A DNA stretch of 64,000 bases, from contig CAIQOJ010000073.1 in the NCBI GenBank assembly GCA_903873395.1, positions 22,825 through 86,824 on the forward strand. The letters are read 5' to 3'. Shown here one piece after another: positions 52,448 through 61,958 of this stretch. Both the position numbers and the translations under genes were made by a program. Each line of letters begins with the position of its first letter. Within the stretch, counting starts at the first letter, position 1. The notes under the pieces are model-generated. The model did not search any database, was not told the DNA's origin, and saw only the letters and a program-made list of their open reading frames with translations. This stretch comes from an uncultured Acidimicrobiaceae bacterium (lineage in GTDB: Bacteria > Actinomycetota > Acidimicrobiia > Acidimicrobiales > RAAP-2).

Positions 52448-52915
52448 TCATTCCAAGGAGCGGTGCATCACGAGCAGACGGGCCGTAAAGCCGGCTCCCT
52501 CGAAGAACTGCTTGGCCTCCCGGTCGCCAGGGTGGGCGATTCCGTCCACGCCCGAGCATCCTTGTGATGCGAACCACGCCAGCGAGGATTTGAGGAGCAA
52601 ATGACCCAGTCCCAACTCCCGAGCCTCCTCTTCCACAAAACAGGCGTCGAGGACCCCTCCAAGACCATCTGGGCCGTCTTCCACCCGACAGAGGGCCATG
52701 CCGGCCACCCAGCCGTCCAGAGTGCCGGCCCACGCTGACCTATCGGCCCGGAACAGGTACTCACCAGCATCGTCTCCCGACACGGGAAGGCGACCTCTAT
52801 CGGTTGATCTCCGGATCAGCCCACCCCGCCGGCCCTGGGTGGCCTCGTCGAACTCGTCCAGAAGTTCACTCAGTCGTTCAAGATCACCGGTTGTGGCTGG
52901 ACGCACTGCTTCCAT
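52448..52915 (-). CDS. GNAT-family N-acetyltransferase
   Basis: A 155-residue acetyl-CoA-dependent transferase. It opens VRPATTGDLERLSELLDEF, has GWVAGMALCRVED and GGVLDACFVEEEARELGLGHLLLKSSLAWFAS, with ELGLGHLL as the acetyl-CoA loop, and ends REAKQFFEGAGFTARLLVMHRSLE, a standard GNAT finish. The acceptor is unknown. It is separated by 27 bases from the upstream helical-protein gene and may be in the same transcript. Confidence 0.85.
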   Translation of the reverse strand: MEAVRPATTGDLERLSELLDEFDEATQGRRGGLIRRSTDRGRLPVSGDDAGEYLFRADRSAWAGTLDGWVAGMALCRVEDGPDGLGGVLDACFVEEEARELGLGHLLLKSSLAWFASQGCSGVDGIAHPGDREAKQFFEGAGFTARLLVMHRSLE

Positions 52916-52942
52916 CGTGATCGACGCACGACCCGTTCCGGG

Positions 52943-53680
52943 TCAGGCTCGCTGTTCGAGCAGTTGGTCGACCCGGCTGAGAATGGTCCGTCGGCCGCGA
53001 GATGCCGCTTCGTAGGCCCGAACGGCAACCAACTCTGTCCGATCCAAACCGGCCAAGCGTTGGACGACCTGGGATGCAGAGAGGGTGTCAAAGCCCGGGA
53101 TGCCCAGCGACCCGACGTCAGGCACGTTGGCAGATAGCTGGCGGCCCACGAGAGGCTCACCATGGCCGCCTGCACCCTCGTCCGGCGTTCCCTTGGCCGC
53201 TTGGCTGCCCGTGGCGTCCACAGCGGCCACCGACCTGCCAGCAGGTCCAGACGGCACCGTCACGGACGCCGCAGGCTTGGGCGGTGCACCATGAGGCGCC
53301 GTTGCTTGACGGTCTCCTGGGATCTTGCGGAGCCGAGGTCCGCCGTCCGCAGTTGCTGTCGGCGTCTGCAGTTCCGATTGGCCACCAACGGGCGTTCCAT
53401 CGGCACTGCCCTCACTCGTCGACTCTCGACCACGCAACAGGCCTCCAGCCCGGCGCTTGAGCTCTTGGCTCCCGGCCAGAACGACGAACTGGCCAACGGC
53501 ACGAGCGGACCCGACCTGAACCCCTAACTGCTTGCGGCCCCGCTCAGTCAGCTGTGGAAGTTCGTGGACCACCGTGACTGCCAGGCCGGCTGGCAGATAG
53601 ACCAAGCGGTCGAGGACTCGTTCGCTCAAGGACTGCTGTGGTTCGCTGGCCATGTCGGGTGAGTTTGGATCATCAACCAT
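52943..53680 (-). CDS. Protein with a conserved helical C-terminus, function unknown
   Basis: A 245-residue protein. The N-terminal 80 residues are helical (SERVLDRLVYLPAGLAVTVV; VGQFVVLAGSQELKRRAGG), the middle (about 85-190) is disordered, Pro/Ser/Gly/Ala-rich, and the C-terminus, LGIPGFDTLSASQVVQRLAGLDRTELVAVRAYEAASRGRRTILSRVDQLL, resembles a small helix-rich module seen at the end of several actinobacterial proteins. The amphipathic hydrophobic stretch suggests membrane or lipid association. The ATG has GGGGAG 5 nt upstream. Confidence 0.6.
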   Translation of the reverse strand: MVDDPNSPDMASEPQQSLSERVLDRLVYLPAGLAVTVVHELPQLTERGRKQLGVQVGSARAVGQFVVLAGSQELKRRAGGLLRGRESTSEGSADGTPVGGQSELQTPTATADGGPRLRKIPGDRQATAPHGAPPKPAASVTVPSGPAGRSVAAVDATGSQAAKGTPDEGAGGHGEPLVGRQLSANVPDVGSLGIPGFDTLSASQVVQRLAGLDRTELVAVRAYEAASRGRRTILSRVDQLLEQRA

Positions 53681-53719
53681 GTGTCACTCCCCTGCGTCGC
53701 TCTTCGCTGATTCGTTCGG

Positions 53720-54172
53720 TCACACGCAGTCGCGACAGAGCATCTTCTTCTTGTCGGCGAGTTGGTTCCCGTGCTTCACCAAGAAACAGGACCGACAGAC
53801 GAACTCGCCTGGCTGCTTGGGCAGCACTCGCTCAACGCCATCAGCACTGCGGTCCTCGGGCTCAGGAGTTTCCTCGTCGTTCTCCACCTCTTCGACGACC
53901 AGACGCTCTTTGAGGATGGTGTCGAGACTGGCCTCGACGTCTTCGTCGTCGGGCTCCTCTTCATCATCGTCGGCGTCTTCGTCGGCCTTGCCGGGCCGCT
54001 TGGCCGGCGGCTCATCATCTTCGTCATCGTCTTCCACGACGACAGCCACGTCGTCATCGTCATCGCTCTCCAGGCCGAGGTCTTCCTCGAGCTCCTCGTC
54101 GCCCAGGTCTTCGATGTCCTCGTCGCCCAGATCGTCAGGCCCAGCGGCCTCGTCGAGTTCTTCTTTAGCCAT
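53720..54172 (-). CDS. DUF4193-like acidic protein with C-terminal zinc ribbon
   Basis: A 150-residue, extremely acidic protein: residues about 1-70 are mostly Asp/Glu (DDDDDVAVVVEDDDEDDEPP). The C-terminal part, LPKQPGEFVCRSCFLVKHGNQLADKKKMLCRDCV, has two CXXC pairs and matches the DUF4193 pattern (EFTCSSCFLV...CADC). DUF4193 proteins are actinobacteria-wide and uncharacterised. The start ATG has GACGGAT nearby. It is followed after 40 bases by the helical-protein gene. Confidence 0.8.
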   Translation of the reverse strand: MAKEELDEAAGPDDLGDEDIEDLGDEELEEDLGLESDDDDDVAVVVEDDDEDDEPPAKRPGKADEDADDDEEEPDDEDVEASLDTILKERLVVEEVENDEETPEPEDRSADGVERVLPKQPGEFVCRSCFLVKHGNQLADKKKMLCRDCV

Positions 54173-54687
54173 ATCCGTCTTTCATTGGGGGATTCGCGGG
54201 GAGCCTAGACGGCTCAGTGGTGCAACTGCGCGCCGGCTACTGCTGTCGCGCCTCGGGATCATGCCAGCACCAGAGGTCCAAGGGGTGCATGCTGCAGGTT
54301 CATCGTCGCCGTGGACCCTGCACCAGGACCGAATGCCTTCGAATTGGACCTTCGGAGACCACCGTTGCCCTGGATGGCGAACCTGTGTGTGGCTCGCCTC
54401 CGCCTCCAGCGCTTCGACGGGGTATGAGGCGGTTCGACCCAAGGAATCTTTGGCTCCACTCCCTGCGACCTGCAGCGCACGCTGCCGACCTCGGGGAGAG
54501 TTTTCTACTCAACCCCTTGGGCCGCCCTCCGCCTCTCACAGCATCCCTCCCTCAGCGCAATCAACGGGCCGAAGCCGAGTCGATCACCCTTCGGGGCGAT
54601 TGGGATTGCCGCACCTTACGAAGGGAAGCACAAGGTGTCAAATGACTTTCATAGGTCCTGACCTGGGGATTTACCCAATCTCCCAGG
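54173..54687. other. 515-bp gap without a recognisable gene
   Basis: Several long frames exist on both strands but have random, Pro/Arg/Cys-rich composition and no start signals. A 10-bp stem (CTGACCTGGG and CCCAGGTCAG, 54658-54691) overlaps the end of the thyX-like gene and may be its terminator. No RNA gene (SRP, RNase P, tmRNA) was recognised. Confidence 0.5.
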
Positions 54688-56346
54688 TCAGAGGCTTGGC
54701 GGATCTGCCACCGCGGCAAGGCCGCTTCGCCGCTGTTCCGCCCGACGCTCAGCCTCGAGACGCTCGAGGTCTTCAACTCCGAAGTCGACATGCTGCATGA
54801 CATCGGCGATCAATCGGTGCCCAGCAACGTTGCCGATTTGGCGATGCATCTCTTGGGCCACCCAGCGGTAGCTGGCATGGCCCTGAGGGCTCGAACGCAA
54901 CTCCAGGACGTGCATGGCCTCTCGGGCGTTCATCTGCATCGAGTACCGGATTCGATAGGCCAGGGCCACGGCGTAGGCAGACTGCTCAGGGAAGTCCTCA
55001 CGCAAGGCTTCGGCAAGTTCCCGTGATCGCTCCATGGAGGCCACATAGCCAGAGGAGAGTCCCGCTTCCTCAACGACCTCAGGAACGTCATAGCCAAGAG
55101 CCGTGCCCAAGGCCTGCCATTCGATAGTGAGGATCCGGTGACGCTGCATGTCGCGGAAGGCGCCGTAGTCCGTGACCACGTCGAAGCGGTAGTCCGTGCG
55201 CTCGAAGGCTCGACCGGGCCGATGGCGCCGATTGGATCGATCCCCGACATAGGCCATGAGGATCGAACGCTTCTCCTCGGCACCGAGGCGGCGCACTGCA
55301 TCGAGCACATCAGCTTCACTGCGCTGGGTCTGCGGGGCGCAGATCGCAGCCACCACCTTGTCTTCCCCATCGGGATCGAAATCGACCAGGGCCACCGACG
55401 GCGAGCCGGCGGGACCCCCAGGGACATCATGCTCGGGTGTGACCAGATCAGGCAGCAGGTCGACAACGCGCTCGATGGTCGCCGCACGGTTGGCGGCCAG
55501 ATACTCCGACCATGCGCCTCCTCGATCAGGGCGGTCAACACGTTGCAGGAACGACGGAATGACCTTGCGCAACTCCTCGAGCATGAGGTCGGCGTAGGCC
55601 CGAGCCTCGGGCAGCGGATGGGAACGCATCCGCACGAGAAGCATCTCGTAGGACTGGCCCGTGCCGTAGATGCCGACATTGGACAGTGATCCCGCTGGCA
55701 GTAGGCCACGGATGGCATCGAGGCCCTTGGCCCGGATGGCTTGGCGATGCACGAAGTCCGAATCACCCGCTTGGCGTGGGTGGCGCACCGCCAGCCACGC
55801 CACTGCTTCGTCGAGCAACTCGCCATACGAGTCGAACATGCGGTCCATGTCGCCGACATATCGGGCGCCGAGAGGGGAATCGAGGAGGCCCGGATCGCGG
55901 AAGTAGCGGTAGTGGCCCGTAGTCAGGCGCTGGTTGTAGGCGATATACCGGGTCGACTGCTCGAGGTAGGCCATGAGACGTCCCCACTCGAGCACCTTGG
56001 TGAGTACGTTGGACGCCTGCTCGCAGGCGAGGTGCACGCCGCCGAGTTGCGCCACCGAGTCGTCTCCGTACTCGAAGAACACCTTTTCGTAGAGCTCCTC
56101 AGCACGCTTGAGGCCCACGGTGGCGTCGACCGAAGCATCGCCCGAGATGTCGAGTTCACCTACGAACTCATCGAGAAACAGTCGTCGCAGACTCTTGTGC
56201 GAGCGCGAGTAGCGGGCAAAGAGTGCCCCCTTGACCACCTCGGGAAGGTTGACCAGCGCATAGACGGGCTGGTCGAGATTGGTCACATACCGGCGAAGGA
56301 TGTCTTCTTCGTCAGCGCTGAACGTCTCGATGGCGTAGGGGAACAT
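54688..56346 (-). CDS. Double-length ThyX-like protein (tandem flavin-dependent thymidylate synthase fold)
   Basis: A 552-residue protein with two ThyX-like halves. The canonical ThyX motif RHRXXSXNEXSXRY is split between them: the first half has WGRLMAYLEQSTRY (residues 121-134), which keeps EXSXRY but not RHR, and the second has MQRHRILTIEWQ (residues 400-411), which keeps RHR but not the rest. Single ThyX proteins are 220-250 residues. COG1351 proteins of this double length occur in actinobacteria, but their reaction is untested. It follows helY by 12 bases; TAGTGT lies 9 nt before the ATG. Confidence 0.85.
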   Translation of the reverse strand: MFPYAIETFSADEEDILRRYVTNLDQPVYALVNLPEVVKGALFARYSRSHKSLRRLFLDEFVGELDISGDASVDATVGLKRAEELYEKVFFEYGDDSVAQLGGVHLACEQASNVLTKVLEWGRLMAYLEQSTRYIAYNQRLTTGHYRYFRDPGLLDSPLGARYVGDMDRMFDSYGELLDEAVAWLAVRHPRQAGDSDFVHRQAIRAKGLDAIRGLLPAGSLSNVGIYGTGQSYEMLLVRMRSHPLPEARAYADLMLEELRKVIPSFLQRVDRPDRGGAWSEYLAANRAATIERVVDLLPDLVTPEHDVPGGPAGSPSVALVDFDPDGEDKVVAAICAPQTQRSEADVLDAVRRLGAEEKRSILMAYVGDRSNRRHRPGRAFERTDYRFDVVTDYGAFRDMQRHRILTIEWQALGTALGYDVPEVVEEAGLSSGYVASMERSRELAEALREDFPEQSAYAVALAYRIRYSMQMNAREAMHVLELRSSPQGHASYRWVAQEMHRQIGNVAGHRLIADVMQHVDFGVEDLERLEAERRAEQRRSGLAAVADPPSL

Positions 56347-56358
56347 GCCCCCAAGACA

Positions 56359-58404
56359 CTAGGACCCGGACGACCCAGGAAGCGCGGACCCTAGACCCGC
56401 CGGGTCATCTGCCCCCACCACCCCCCGGCGAAGCAGGGACTGGGCCATCTCTGCCGCATCAGCCGTGGCCGAGTTCTGAGCCACCTGGCCGACTTGTCGC
56501 AGAAGATCGATCAACTGGCGGATGTTGCGAACGAAGTCACCAGGCGCCACTTCGGCGTCTCGCAGTACTCGATCGAGTGGTGCGCCCGATGCCCAGCCCA
56601 CCACTGCCCGAGCCAGTCCCCCATCGGGCCGTCGGCTACGCCGCAGGCCGAATCGGCGTTCGTCTCGTCGCAGTGCACCAGCCATGGTCTCGATGGCGCC
56701 CAGCCGCTCCACCACGACGGCCTGACGGGGAGTTGGTGCATCTTCGGCCTTCCCGCGCGACTCGAAGGTGAGACACGACATCACGCCAGACAGTTCGATC
56801 GGATCTAATCCGTCGACCACCGCGCCTCGTAGGACCTCTGCGACCAGAAGATCGGACTCGTGGTAGATCGCCGCCAGATGCTCACCTCGAGGGGTGAGCG
56901 ACCATCCGTCGAGGTACCCGCGCTCGTCCAAGATGGCCAGACGACGGTCGAGCTGGGCGACCAGGGATACGGAGTCGGCGGGGGCCTGCCACTGCCCATA
57001 CGAGCGACTCACGAGAGCGACCGCTTCGTCCCGACTCCACCGGCGCACCAGGTTGACCGCCAAGTTGTAGGTCGGATGGAACGATGACCGCAGGTCGGGC
57101 GGCGGGGCAAGGGCGGTCGTGGCCACCAGCCGGAATGGTGTGGCGGGATGCCACAGCACCATGGCATGTCCCACCGTGTCGATCCCACGTCGACCAGCTC
57201 GACCCGTCAGCTGCTGGTATTCACCCGACGTCAGCGCCGATGTGTCGCTCCCTCGAAACTTGGCGAACCGTTCGACGACCACCGTGCGAGCCGGCATGTT
57301 GATGCCGAGAGCCAAGGTCTCCGTGGCGAACACCACTTTCAGCAGGCCTTCGGCGAAACACTGCTCGACGGCCTGACGGAACGCTGGCACCATCCCAGCA
57401 TGATGGGCAGCCACGCCGGACTCCAGGGCGGCCAGGAAGGGCCCGTACCCGAGGGTGCGCAGGTCATCATCGCTCAGGCGCTCCACAGCGGATTCTGCGA
57501 GCTCGCGGATACGTTCCCGGTCCTCGCCGGTGGTGAGGCGAACGCTGTCGTCGAGCACATGGCGCACGGCGTCGTCACAGGTGGCACGAGAGAAGATGAA
57601 GGAGATGGCAGGCAGCATGCCCGCACGGCCCAACTCCTCGACGACCTCGGACCGGCGAGGAGATCGGAAGCGCTGTCGGTGTTTGTGTTGGTGGCCTTGT
57701 CGAGCCTGGCGCTCGTCAAGGCGCAGGCCTTCGGGATTGGGCGAGCCGTCCCGGAGCAGGGGCAGTACGTGGAGTCCGTCGCGCCCTCGCTCAGACACGG
57801 CGTAGTGGTGATGGAGGGTGACCGGACGGTGGGTCTCGACGATGACTCGGGTGGTTCCTCGCACGGAGGTCAGCCAGCGGCCAAAATCCTTGGCATTGCG
57901 CACGGTGGCCGACAAGCTGACAAAGGTCACCGATGGCGGGGTGAGCACCAGGACCTCTTCCCACACCGAACCCCGTGAGGGATCCTGGAGATAGTGCACT
58001 TCGTCGAGGATGACCACCGCCAGATCGTCGAGGATCGACGATCGAGCGAACAGCATGTTCCGCAGCACCTCCGTGGTCATCACTACCACCGGGGCTCGAG
58101 GCTGATGGGAGATGTCTCCGGTCAGCAGGCCGACTCGGCCCGCCCCATACCGTTCGGAGAGTTCAGCGAACTTCTGGTTCGACAGCGCTTTGATGGGCGT
58201 CGTATAGAACGCTTTGCCGCCAGAGGCCAGGGCTCGGGCCACGGCATACTCAGCAACGAGCGTCTTGCCTGATCCAGTGGGGGCAGAGACCAGCACAGAC
58301 TCGCCACGATCGATGGCATCCATCGCCCGAGATTGGAAGCCATCGAGAGGAAAGCCCACCGCCGCTTCGAACTCCGTCCGCACCTCGGATGGTTCGTCGC
58401 TCAC
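56359..58404 (-). CDS. helY: HelY/Ski2-like DEVH-box RNA helicase
   Basis: A 681-residue SF2 helicase of the Ski2/Mtr4-like group. Walker A is APTGSGKTL (residues 41-49), Walker B DEVH (133-136), motif III SATVRN, and the motif VI region is YQQLTGRAGRRGIDTVG. The mycobacterial HelY (Rv2092c) is about 900 residues, so this one is shorter at the C-terminus. An open frame continues to 58971, but that part overlaps tatC; GTG 58404 makes a GTGA overlap with the tatC stop and gives a normal helicase N-terminus. The tatC-helY order is the same as in mycobacteria. Confidence 0.88.
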   Translation of the reverse strand: MSDEPSEVRTEFEAAVGFPLDGFQSRAMDAIDRGESVLVSAPTGSGKTLVAEYAVARALASGGKAFYTTPIKALSNQKFAELSERYGAGRVGLLTGDISHQPRAPVVVMTTEVLRNMLFARSSILDDLAVVILDEVHYLQDPSRGSVWEEVLVLTPPSVTFVSLSATVRNAKDFGRWLTSVRGTTRVIVETHRPVTLHHHYAVSERGRDGLHVLPLLRDGSPNPEGLRLDERQARQGHQHKHRQRFRSPRRSEVVEELGRAGMLPAISFIFSRATCDDAVRHVLDDSVRLTTGEDRERIRELAESAVERLSDDDLRTLGYGPFLAALESGVAAHHAGMVPAFRQAVEQCFAEGLLKVVFATETLALGINMPARTVVVERFAKFRGSDTSALTSGEYQQLTGRAGRRGIDTVGHAMVLWHPATPFRLVATTALAPPPDLRSSFHPTYNLAVNLVRRWSRDEAVALVSRSYGQWQAPADSVSLVAQLDRRLAILDERGYLDGWSLTPRGEHLAAIYHESDLLVAEVLRGAVVDGLDPIELSGVMSCLTFESRGKAEDAPTPRQAVVVERLGAIETMAGALRRDERRFGLRRSRRPDGGLARAVVGWASGAPLDRVLRDAEVAPGDFVRNIRQLIDLLRQVGQVAQNSATADAAEMAQSLLRRGVVGADDPAGLGSALPGSSGS

Positions 58405-59150
58405 CTGCGAAGGAGCTTGCCGATGAGAATTGAGATCTCGTAGAAGATGTAGAGGGGCACGGCCATGGCCAACATCGAAAACGGATCCGAACTCGGTGTG
58501 AAGACCCCAGCGACCACCACGATGCCGATGATCGCCCATCGGCGCCACGACGCGAGTTTTTCCGGTGTGAGGACTCCGGCCACCTCGAGTGACACCAGGA
58601 GCACCGGAAACTCGAAGGTCACCCCGAAGGCCACCATCAAGAGGATGATGAGGCTCAGGTACTTGTTGGGGTCCAAGATCTCGGTGAGCGATGGGCCGCC
58701 AATGGTGCCCAGCCACTGCAGGGCATGAGGGAAGACCAGATAGGCGACGCCCGCCCCCAGGGCGAACAGGGCGATGGAGGCGCCGATGAAGGGCAGGGCG
58801 TAGCGCTTCTCCTTGGGATTGAGCCCAGGGGTGATGAAGCGCCACAACTCCCACAACCAGATGGGTGATGCCAGGAAAAGCCCTCCATAGGCGGCGATCT
58901 TGATACGCAGTCCCAGTCCGTCCAGAGGTCCCGTCACGTAGAACGAGCAGTGGTCGGGCGCCACGATGCAATACGGGTGCTTGAGTGCTGCCAGGATGGC
59001 GTCGTAGGCCACGAAGGCCACGACGGCAGCAACGAGGAACGCTGCGGCCGAGATCAGCACCCGGCGCCGAAGTTCACCGATGTGCTGCTCCATGGTCATG
59101 GCGTCAGGCTTGGGGCGTTTCTCGGTCGATCGCTTTAGCGACAGCGCCAT
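58401..59150 (-). CDS. tatC: Sec-independent protein translocase TatC
   Basis: A 249-residue integral membrane protein with six helices, the core receptor of the twin-arginine translocase. The N-terminus EQHIGELRRRVLIS contains the twin-arginine-signal-binding region (HL-ELR), and FFTPGL/ITPGLNPKEKR and TFEFPVLLV are conserved blocks. It follows tatB by 40 bases on the same strand and overlaps helY by 4 bases. Confidence 0.96.
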   Translation of the reverse strand: MALSLKRSTEKRPKPDAMTMEQHIGELRRRVLISAAAFLVAAVVAFVAYDAILAALKHPYCIVAPDHCSFYVTGPLDGLGLRIKIAAYGGLFLASPIWLWELWRFITPGLNPKEKRYALPFIGASIALFALGAGVAYLVFPHALQWLGTIGGPSLTEILDPNKYLSLIILLMVAFGVTFEFPVLLVSLEVAGVLTPEKLASWRRWAIIGIVVVAGVFTPSSDPFSMLAMAVPLYIFYEISILIGKLLRR

Positions 59151-59190
59151 GCTTCCCCACCCCCTCCCCTACCAGGCCTGTGCACCACGG

Positions 59191-59697
59191 TCAGTTCGAC
59201 GAGGGGTCGTCAGGAGCCAAGGGGCCCCCGCTGCGCACGCGATGCACCGTGGTGCGTCGGGCTGCTTCATGGCCATGGGCGCCCTGTTGGACGGTGCCCT
59301 GCGGGTCGCTCATCACCGTGCCAGGCACCGTGGACACCTCTGTCGCTTCCACGGTGCCGGATGGTCGATTTGTCGTTCCAGCCGGCCTGACGCCAGCGCC
59401 GGTCGGGCCTGGGACTGCACCTTCGGTGGGCCGAGCGGCATCATTGTCCGCACTGTGGGCATCGGCCAACTGGTCGAGGAACGAGATCGGTGAGCGGACA
59501 GCTTGGGTGATCACCTCCGTGGAGGGGAGATCAGGGAAGTTGCCACGCACATCGTCCTCGAAGCGTTGACGGAACGTCCGGAACTGCGCCCACAGCGAGC
59601 CGACCTGTCGTGCCATGCCTGGCAACTTGTCCGGTCCCAGCACGATCAGCGCCACGACGAGGATGACGATCAACTTCGCCGGACTGAGGAAGGGCAC
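59191..59697 (-). CDS. tatB: TatA/TatB-family translocase subunit
   Basis: A 168-residue protein. One N-terminal helix (LIVILVVALIVLGPDKLPGMARQVG) ends in the GP-X-KLP hinge typical of TatB, followed by an amphipathic helix (RTFRQRFEDDVRGNF) and a long disordered Pro/Thr/Gly tail. Length and the GP hinge favour TatB over TatA, though one subunit can serve both roles in actinobacteria. GTG 59697 follows TAGACT by 6 nt. No separate tatA is in the window. Confidence 0.85.
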   Translation of the reverse strand: MPFLSPAKLIVILVVALIVLGPDKLPGMARQVGSLWAQFRTFRQRFEDDVRGNFPDLPSTEVITQAVRSPISFLDQLADAHSADNDAARPTEGAVPGPTGAGVRPAGTTNRPSGTVEATEVSTVPGTVMSDPQGTVQQGAHGHEAARRTTVHRVRSGGPLAPDDPSSN

Positions 59698-59703
59698 CGG
59701 ACA

Positions 59704-59709
59704 AGTCTA
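59704..59709 (-). promoter_or_regulatory. -10 element TAGACT of leaderless tatB
   Basis: TAGACT ends 6 nt before GTG 59697; it would start the tatB-tatC-helY transcript. Confidence 0.6.
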
Positions 59710-59791
59710 CCGACCGAACCTGGCGCCAGGCGTGGCGACCTCCCAGTTCCTCCTGGGATCCCCTAGAGCCCCGGATACCTAGAGGGAAGCT

Positions 59792-60553
59792 TCAGAGTCC
59801 CTTGGCGTGACTGAGCGGCCACACAACCGCCACAGCCCGGCCCACGATCAGGCTCTTGGGGATCGGGCCGAAGAAGCGACTGTCTTCTGAGTTGACACGG
59901 TTGTCTCCCATGACGAAGTACTCACCGGCAGGGACCGAGACTGGTCCAGGCATGTTGAACTGCGGGTTGGCATCTCCGGGCAGTGGACCTGTGTAGGTCT
60001 GTGGGCCCGGGGGTAGCCACGGCTCAGGTAACAGCTTGCCGTTGATGTAGACCTTGCCATTCATGGCCGACACCTGGTCACCGGGCATGCCGATGACCCG
60101 CTTGACCAGGTCGGGATAGTCCTGAGATTCGAGGGGCGGTCGCTTGAACACGATGACATCGCCTCGGTGCACCTCGTGAAGGTCATAGCTGAGCTTGTTG
60201 ACCATGATGCGGTCACCCACCTGCAAGGTCGGGCTCATCGACGGTGACGGGATGTAGAAGGACTGGACGACGTAGGAACGCAAGAGGACCGTGCAGATGA
60301 GCACAGCCATAAGGATGATCACCCATTCGATGACCCACCGGTATGCGCCTACCCGTTGGCTGCCCATGGGACCAGGTAGATCCTCGTCATCAACCGAGGA
60401 CGAGGACATCGAGGTCTCGGAGAACGGGCGAGCATCCACTCCTCGTGATGTCTCACTGGGTGATGTCTCGCTGGCCGAGTCAGAGACCGCGGGGCCCGAC
60501 GTCACCTCAGAGGTGCCAGATGCATGGGATGGAGACGTCAGATCCTCGGACAC
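59792..60553 (-). CDS. lepB: Signal peptidase I
   Basis: A 253-residue type I signal peptidase that cleaves Sec and Tat signal peptides outside the membrane. After a 65-residue Ser-rich cytoplasmic leader there is one transmembrane helix (about 73-92). The catalytic Ser105 lies in IPSPSMSPTL and the general-base Lys151 in LVKRVIGMPGD; GDNRVNSEDSR is box E. Its neighbours are secretion genes (tatB, tatC). GTG 60553 is preceded by TAGCGT at 9 nt. Confidence 0.94.
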   Translation of the reverse strand: MSEDLTSPSHASGTSEVTSGPAVSDSASETSPSETSRGVDARPFSETSMSSSSVDDEDLPGPMGSQRVGAYRWVIEWVIILMAVLICTVLLRSYVVQSFYIPSPSMSPTLQVGDRIMVNKLSYDLHEVHRGDVIVFKRPPLESQDYPDLVKRVIGMPGDQVSAMNGKVYINGKLLPEPWLPPGPQTYTGPLPGDANPQFNMPGPVSVPAGEYFVMGDNRVNSEDSRFFGPIPKSLIVGRAVAVVWPLSHAKGL

Positions 60554-60562
60554 GATGGGACG

Positions 60563-60568
60563 ACGCTA
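60563..60568 (-). promoter_or_regulatory. -10 element TAGCGT of lepB
   Basis: TAGCGT ends 9 nt before GTG 60553. Confidence 0.5.
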
Positions 60569-60592
60569 GCCGACGGTCCACCTCGCTCTGCG

Positions 60593-61951
60593 TCAGAGCC
60601 CGGCGATCAGCTTGTCGACCCGTTCGTCATGAGCAGCGAAGGGATCCTTGAGCAGCACGGTCCGCTGGGCTTGGTCGTTGAGCTTGAGATGCACCCAATC
60701 GACGGTGAAATCCCTGCGCTTCTCCTTGGCCCGCTTGACAAACTCACCACGCAGTCGTGCCCGCGTGGTCTGCGGGGGCGTGGACATGGCGTCCACGATC
60801 TGCTGGTCAGTGCAGATCCGTTCCATCTGATCACGCTTCTGCATGCGGTAGTAGAGGCCTCGGGACCGGTCCACATCGTGATACTGGAGGTCGAGAAGGG
60901 CCACCGCCGGGCTCTGCAGAGGAAGGTCATGGCGGTCCCGATACGCCTCGATCAGGCGATACTTGGCTACCCAGTCGCACTCTCGGTGGAGTGACATCGG
61001 GTCTCGCTCCAACCCCTGCAAGCAGTGTTCCCACATGGCGAGTGCCTGCTCTTCTTGGGGCGACAGACCCTGGCGGTCTCGATACCGCAGGGCACGCTGC
61101 AGATATTCGCCTTGGATGTCCAGTGCACTCATCTCCCGCCCGTTAGCGAGGCGCACCGGTGTGCGGCACGTGATGTCGTGGCTGATCTCGCGGATGGCCC
61201 GGATCGGGTTTTCCAGTGTCAGATCCCGCAGAACGGCCGAAGGATCTTCGAGCATCCGCAGCACGATGCTCGTAGCCCCGACCTTGAGGAACGTGGCGTA
61301 CTCGCTCATGTTGGAATCGCCAACGATGACGTGTAGGCGTCGATACTTCTCCGCGTCAGCATGGGGCTCGTCACGCGTGTTGATGATCGGGCGACTCCGG
61401 GTAGTCGCCGAAGACACCCCCTCCCAGATGTGCTCAGCACGCTGACTGAGACAGAAGGTGGGACCACGCGCGCCTTGGAGCACCTTCCCGGCGCCGGCAT
61501 ACGCCTGGCGACTCACCAGGAACGGGATCAGAACCTCGGTGTAGTGGGCGAAGTCGTCGGTCCGGCTGGTCAGATAGTTCTCATGACAGCCATAGGAGTT
61601 GCCAGCTGAATCGGTGTTGTTCTTGAACAGGAAGATGTTGCCTCGAATGCCCTCTTCACTCATGCGGGCTTCGGCACCTTCAACCAGGGAAGACAGGATC
61701 CACTCCCCCGCCTTGTCATGGGCCACGAGGTCACTGATGGAGTCGCACTCGGGCGTGGCGTATTCGGGGTGGCTTCCTACGTCGAGGTAGAGCCGGGCGC
61801 CGTTCTCCAAAAACACATTTGAGGAGCGACCCCACGAGACGACCCGCCGGAACAGATACCGGGCGACCTCGTCAGGGCTGAGACGGCGTTGACCACGCAA
61901 AGTGCAGGTCACCCCGTATTCGTTCTCCACCCCGTAGATGCGCCGGTCCAC
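60593..61951 (-). CDS. pafA: Proteasome accessory factor PafA, Pup--protein ligase
   Basis: About 452 residues. It ligates the C-terminal Glu of Pup to lysines of target proteins, using [13 protein letters not shown] (Mg-ligand Glu9), [24 protein letters not shown], the catalytic Asp57 in [33 protein letters not shown] and [20 protein letters not shown] are all present. The start at GTG 61951, not GTG 61960, is supported by TAGCGT 7 nt upstream and by residue numbers that coincide with those of Mycobacterium PafA (E9, D57). pup, prcB and prcA are upstream on the same strand; dop must be elsewhere if present. Confidence 0.95.
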   Translation of the reverse strand: MDRRIYGVENEYGVTCTLRGQRRLSPDEVARYLFRRVVSWGRSSNVFLENGARLYLDVGSHPEYATPECDSISDLVAHDKAGEWILSSLVEGAEARMSEEGIRGNIFLFKNNTDSAGNSYGCHENYLTSRTDDFAHYTEVLIPFLVSRQAYAGAGKVLQGARGPTFCLSQRAEHIWEGVSSATTRSRPIINTRDEPHADAEKYRRLHVIVGDSNMSEYATFLKVGATSIVLRMLEDPSAVLRDLTLENPIRAIREISHDITCRTPVRLANGREMSALDIQGEYLQRALRYRDRQGLSPQEEQALAMWEHCLQGLERDPMSLHRECDWVAKYRLIEAYRDRHDLPLQSPAVALLDLQYHDVDRSRGLYYRMQKRDQMERICTDQQIVDAMSTPPQTTRARLRGEFVKRAKEKRRDFTVDWVHLKLNDQAQRTVLLKDPFAAHDERVDKLIAGL

Positions 61952-61958
61952 GCGGAGC

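Noticed and set aside
54217..54645. 142-residue frame in the gap before thyX
   Set aside because: Composition is random (Arg/Pro/Cys-rich), no start signal, no recognisable motif.
58405..58971. Upstream extension of the helY frame
   Set aside because: It overlaps tatC completely in another frame; tatC is certain, and GTG 58404 gives a normal helicase N-terminus.
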